Source of the DNA: Lysobacterales bacterium
GTDB lineage: Bacteria; Pseudomonadota; Gammaproteobacteria; Xanthomonadales; SZUA-38
Reading direction: 5' to 3'
Length of the DNA stretch: 34,149 nucleotides
Assembly (NCBI GenBank): GCA_030065125.1
Contig: JASJDM010000078.1
Coordinates: forward strand, 1-34,149
This document shows, piece by piece, positions 31,245-34,149 of this stretch (the first letter of the stretch is position 1; every line of letters begins with the position of its first letter). The translations under genes and the position numbers were made by a program. The notes below the pieces were generated by a model. It had not been told where the DNA came from, ran no database searches, and saw only the letters and a list, made by a program, of their open reading frames with translations.

Positions 31245-32234
31245 ATGCTTATGCGGGCTATCGTCATGATGATGATGATGCCCATGCCAATGATCGTGCC
31301 GCTTACCGTCCGACTTGTGCTTCGTGTCGTGGCCCTGCTCGTCGCCGCGGCGCTGCATGGTGTCTTCGAAGTCCTCGGGACCGTGGGGGTGGTTGTGGTC
31401 GTAGCTGATGGCCCACTTGTAGAGCAGGGGATCCCGCTTGTACAAACGCGCCGCTGAGCGGTGGGCGTTTTCCGTGGGGTTGGTCCACGGGTTGTAGTGA
31501 AAGTGGTTGAACAACTTGGAGTCGGTGCGGCCCAGGGCGATGCAGCCGTACTCCGAGGCGAAAGCACCGTGGTTGATGTAGGCCGGCCGCCAGAAGTAGC
31601 CGCCGGTGGGGATCTCGCCGAACTGCATCATCCAGGAGGTGCCCCACAGGTGGTAGGACTCCTCGGCGCAATCGTGGTAGGAGATGTTGTCCTGGTAGAA
31701 CGCTGGCGTCATGCAGTACAGGAACGTCATGGCGTGTGAGATCGGGTTGTAGTTGAGCAGCTTGATCAGGCAGCCCGATGCCACAGAGGGCTTGGCCACG
31801 TTGCCCGGGGCCCAGGGAATGTCCATGTAGGAATCCACGTCGTGATACAAACCGACCTGGGCCAGGGGATGGTGCTCGTTGGCCGGTTCATGGCTGGGCT
31901 CGCCGGTGTTGTACATCATCAGCACCAGGCATCCCTGATCAGTGCTGATTTCGGGCATGCAGTAGCCCGCCGGAACAAAGAAGTAATGGCCCTTGCGGCA
32001 GGTTCGGTCGCCCACCTTGAGTTCACCCTCGATCACGATCATTTCCAGCTCCGACCAGGGGAAGCCGGGTTCCTGCCGGTAGCCGCCGTCCAGCTGCACG
32101 GTCATGCTGCAGGCGCCGGTGTCCACGTCGAAGCTCAGCATCTTGTAGCCCATGCCCCGGGCGAAACCGGGCAGGGTCATGTCTTTGAAGTGGGTGTCTC
32201 TATCGCAGAAGGGTTCTATGTGGGGGCGTGCCAT
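31239..32234 (-). CDS. Cupin-like protein with a His-rich tail
   Basis: A 331-aa protein, probably a two-part cupin. The first barrel is seen in MTVQLDGGYRQEPGFPWSELEMIVIEGELKVGDRTCRKGHYFFVPAG (about 45-92, broken across strands), the typical cupin pattern of a turn with Glu followed by G-x-x-x-x-P-x-G (HYFFVPAGYCMP). A second, weaker barrel has a Trp/His-rich segment (HLWGTSWMMQFGEIPTGGYFWRPAYINHG). The last 35 residues are mostly His, Asp and Lys (HDHWHGHHHHHDDSPHKHD), a likely metal-binding or metal-storing tail. The ATG at 32234 has GGAGA 8 nt upstream. The enzyme or binding role is unknown; cupins include many metal-dependent dioxygenases. The small gene at 32283-32573 precedes it by 48 nt and is likely co-transcribed. 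Confidence 0.85.
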   Translation of the reverse strand: MARPHIEPFCDRDTHFKDMTLPGFARGMGYKMLSFDVDTGACSMTVQLDGGYRQEPGFPWSELEMIVIEGELKVGDRTCRKGHYFFVPAGYCMPEISTDQGCLVLMMYNTGEPSHEPANEHHPLAQVGLYHDVDSYMDIPWAPGNVAKPSVASGCLIKLLNYNPISHAMTFLYCMTPAFYQDNISYHDCAEESYHLWGTSWMMQFGEIPTGGYFWRPAYINHGAFASEYGCIALGRTDSKLFNHFHYNPWTNPTENAHRSAARLYKRDPLLYKWAISYDHNHPHGPEDFEDTMQRRGDEQGHDTKHKSDGKRHDHWHGHHHHHDDSPHKHD

Positions 32235-32282
32235 CTTAAGTTCTCCAATCCGGTTAGCGGTTGACTGGCCTGCGGTGTCTGA

Positions 32283-32573
32283 TTACTCCGAATCGACGCC
32301 GTACTTCCAGATCACCTGGTCCTTGCGGCCCTCGGGTTTGACCGGCAGATCTTCGGGTTTGATCTTCACTTTCATGTCGCCGTCTTCGTTGAAGCCGGCG
32401 GTGGTGATGCGGTCAAAAAATTCCTGGTACCACTTTTCCCGGATCTCGCTGAGGTCGTCCATCTGCTGGGCGATGGTGCTGAAGCGCTCTTCCTGCTCCG
32501 CAATTTCCTGCTCAATCCACTGCTTTACTTCGGGTGTCAGTTCATGCTCGATGAATAGGTTCTTGAAACTCAT
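32283..32573 (-). CDS. Small acidic helical protein of unknown function
   Basis: A 96-aa protein with no recognised family. The ATG at 32573 is chosen over an upstream frame to 32723 because AGGAGAGG lies about 10 nt upstream and the added residues are basic and unlike the rest. The N-terminal half is rich in Glu and Gln (ELTPEVKQWIEQEIAEQEERFSTIAQQMDDLSEIREKWYQEFFDRI) and predicts one or two long helices, possibly a coiled coil; the C-terminal half (DMKVKIKPEDLPVKPEGRKDQVIWKYG) is a short beta-like tail. It shows no signal peptide. It is placed 48 nt upstream of the cupin gene on the same strand, so the two products may act together. No function can be given. Confidence 0.7.
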   Translation of the reverse strand: MSFKNLFIEHELTPEVKQWIEQEIAEQEERFSTIAQQMDDLSEIREKWYQEFFDRITTAGFNEDGDMKVKIKPEDLPVKPEGRKDQVIWKYGVDSE

Positions 32574-32740
32574 AACCCGGTGGCCTCTCCTGCGATTTTT
32601 TGGCGTGGGACAGAGCTGAAAAAGCGAGAGAAATCGCCGCCTGTCCGAGCCTTCAATGATAAGCGATCTGGCCCTTTTTTTCCACCGGGCATAAGCTGCT
32701 GACGGCTGACTTTTCTGGCTCATTGGCTGACAATGCGCGG
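32574..32740. promoter_or_regulatory. Divergent promoter region, small gene and amidase
   Basis: This 167-nt gap separates the minus-strand small gene and cupin unit from the plus-strand amidase. It should hold two promoters, but I see no clear -35/-10 pair for either. There is no notable repeat. Confidence 0.35.
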
Positions 32741-34149
32741 ATGAAAATACAGCATAAATTCATGGTGATGCTGGCCCTGGTCCTGGGCCTGTCGGGCTGC
32801 GGTCAGGTGCCCTCGCCGTCGGGTCAGCCGGCCCGGGATGACCGTATCACGGCGATGGGAGCCGTCGAACTGCAGCGGCGCATGGTCGATGGAGAGCTGA
32901 CCGCGGAGCAGGTCACTTCGGCATTCCTCGAGCGCATCCAGCGGCTGGACCAGGACGGACCGCGGCTGAACGCCATCATCGAGGTCAATCCTGCTGCGCT
33001 GAGTATCGCCCGCAGCCTGGATCGGGCCCTGGCGGAGACGGGTCCGGTGGGCGTGCTGCACGGCGTTCCGGTAATTCTGAAAGCCAATATCGATACGGCG
33101 GATGCCATGAGCACCAGTGCCGGGTCGCTGGCGCTGGCCAATCATTACGCGGCCGCGGACGCGCACATCGTCACCCTGCTGCGCCGCGCGGGCGCGGTCA
33201 TCCTGGCCAAGGCCAACCTGAGCGAATGGGCGAATTTCCGGTCGGAGAACTCCACCAGTGGCTGGAGCTCACTGGGCGGCCAGACCCGGCATCCCTACCT
33301 GCTGGACCGCAACCCCTGTGGTTCATCCAGCGGTTCCGCGGTGGCCGTGGCGGCAAGGCTGGCGCCCCTGGCCATCGGCACCGAAACCAATGGCTCCATC
33401 GTCTGCCCCTCAGGCCAGGTCGGGATTGTTGGCCTGAAGCCGACCACGGGACGCATCAGCCGCCACGGCATCGTACCCATCGCCATCAGCCAGGACACCG
33501 CCGGGCCCATGGCCAGGAGCGTCGGGGACCTGGCGCTGCTGATGCAGGTCATCGACGTCCCCGACCCACGCGATCAGCCCACCCTGGCGCGAGGAGAAAT
33601 TACGCCCGTGATCCAACCGAACCCCCGGAGCAGCCTGGCCACCTTCCGCATCGGGGTCTGGCGCAACTACTGGGGTGCCGGGACACGCCCGGAAGTCGAC
33701 GCCCTGCTGGAAAAACAGGCCGCGCTGCTCGCCGGGTTGGGGGCTGAGGTAGTGGACGTGGAGATCAACACAGACCAGGTTGGCGATTTGAGTTACCAGG
33801 TGTTGCTGTACGAATTCAAGGACGGCATCAACCGCTACCTGGAATCCGTCAACGACCCCGGCGCGCCCGGCTCACTGGATGCCCTGATCAGCTTCAACCG
33901 GGAGCACGCCGAACAGGTCATGCCGCATTTCGGTCAGGACATCCTGATCGCTTCCCAGGCCAAGGGAGACCTGCGGAGTCCCGAATACATCCATGCCCGG
34001 ACAGAAAGCCTGCGCCTGGCAAGCCAGCGGCTGCGCGAAGCCCTGAACGGCGAGCGGGTGGACGCGTTGATTACCGTGACCAACGGTCCGGCCTGGAGAA
34101 CAGACCTGGAAAACGGCGACGACTTCAGTATGGGCAGTTCAACCCTGGC
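32741..34149 (+). CDS. Amidase-signature lipoprotein (3' end beyond the window)
   Basis: At least 469 residues of an amidase-signature (AS) family enzyme; the frame is open to the last base of the window. Residues 1 to about 19 form a lipoprotein signal with lipobox L-S-G-C (LGLSGCGQ), so it is anchored in the envelope. The Ser-cisSer-Lys triad can be placed: K114 (ILKANIDT), cis-Ser S195 or nearby (GSSSGSA, 194-200) and nucleophile S219 (TETNGSI). The spacing of 24 between cis-Ser and nucleophile equals that of known AS enzymes. It is not GatA: the lipoprotein leader and lack of GatB/GatC nearby argue against tRNA amidation. It would hydrolyse an amide; the substrate is unknown. A small out-of-frame ATG at 32733 ends after three codons and is not used. 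Confidence 0.92.
   Translation, partial: MKIQHKFMVMLALVLGLSGCGQVPSPSGQPARDDRITAMGAVELQRRMVDGELTAEQVTSAFLERIQRLDQDGPRLNAIIEVNPAALSIARSLDRALAETGPVGVLHGVPVILKANIDTADAMSTSAGSLALANHYAAADAHIVTLLRRAGAVILAKANLSEWANFRSENSTSGWSSLGGQTRHPYLLDRNPCGSSSGSAVAVAARLAPLAIGTETNGSIVCPSGQVGIVGLKPTTGRISRHGIVPIAISQDTAGPMARSVGDLALLMQVIDVPDPRDQPTLARGEITPVIQPNPRSSLATFRIGVWRNYWGAGTRPEVDALLEKQAALLAGLGAEVVDVEINTDQVGDLSYQVLLYEFKDGINRYLESVNDPGAPGSLDALISFNREHAEQVMPHFGQDILIASQAKGDLRSPEYIHARTESLRLASQRLREALNGERVDALITVTNGPAWRTDLENGDDFSMGSSTL

Noticed and set aside
31245..31457. 70-codon Met/Val-rich plus-strand frame
   Set aside because: It is the reverse strand of the His-rich tail of the cupin gene (CAT read as ATG), not a real gene.
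33226..33747. 173-codon frame within the amidase gene
   Set aside because: It is out of frame with the amidase, whose triad and signature motifs are intact.

Overview
The window is about 34 kb of GC-rich, gene-dense chromosomal DNA. It most resembles a gammaproteobacterium: an ilvY/ilvC divergon with a class I ketol-acid reductoisomerase, MscL, a YpfJ-type metallopeptidase, a HugZ-type protein, and a bacterial tricorn-like protease. No rRNA, tRNA, integrase or CRISPR array is visible, so the taxonomic call is inference only. The most distinctive metabolic trait is a mevalonate pathway cluster, which most Gammaproteobacteria lack because they use the MEP route.

Layout. 1-356: a hairpin array and a minus-strand terminator. 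357-3882 (minus): a small unknown gene, a DMT exporter, a Cys-rich membrane-anchored protein and a secreted amidohydrolase. 3953-4013: a 61-nt perfect palindrome. 4037-6128: a His/Tyr-rich secreted protein, a YpfJ-like zinc peptidase and mscL. 6223-16483 (minus, nearly continuous): NrtR-like regulator, coniferyl-aldehyde-type dehydrogenase, HugZ-like protein, a second DMT transporter, then mvaD, mvaK2, squalene synthase, a fused HMG-CoA reductase/mevalonate kinase, and idi (type I). 16530-17723: a membrane diguanylate cyclase. 17837-24899: a catabolic-looking block (DUF1330, two VOC proteins, an MDR reductase, an alpha/beta hydrolase, DUF1838, an aldehyde dehydrogenase, an amine oxidase) with related AT-rich palindromes at its two promoter regions. 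24933-30915: HAMP protein, tricorn-like protease, ilvY, ilvC. 30917-31244: a second hairpin array. 31239-34149: a cupin-like protein with a His-rich tail, a small unknown protein, and the start of a lipoprotein amidase that runs off the end.

How the genes work together. The five consecutive isoprenoid genes encode every step from HMG-CoA to IPP/DMAPP and, further down, squalene; HMG-CoA synthase, acetoacetyl-CoA thiolase and farnesyl diphosphate synthase are not in the window. HMG-CoA reductase and mevalonate kinase are one 752-residue open frame, a domain fusion I do not know from described bacterial mevalonate clusters. The 17.8-24.9 kb block looks like a pathway for an unsaturated or aromatic carbonyl compound, but its substrate cannot be read from the sequence.

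The best candidates for something undescribed are the two hairpin arrays (1-255 and 30917-31244). Each has units of a 6-bp stem with a 3-4-nt loop, at a 23-24-nt period, joined by a constant 8-nt linker (GTTCCCCA or its reverse complement). Stem sequences differ between units while pairing is kept, and each array is built as two opposed arms around a unique centre.
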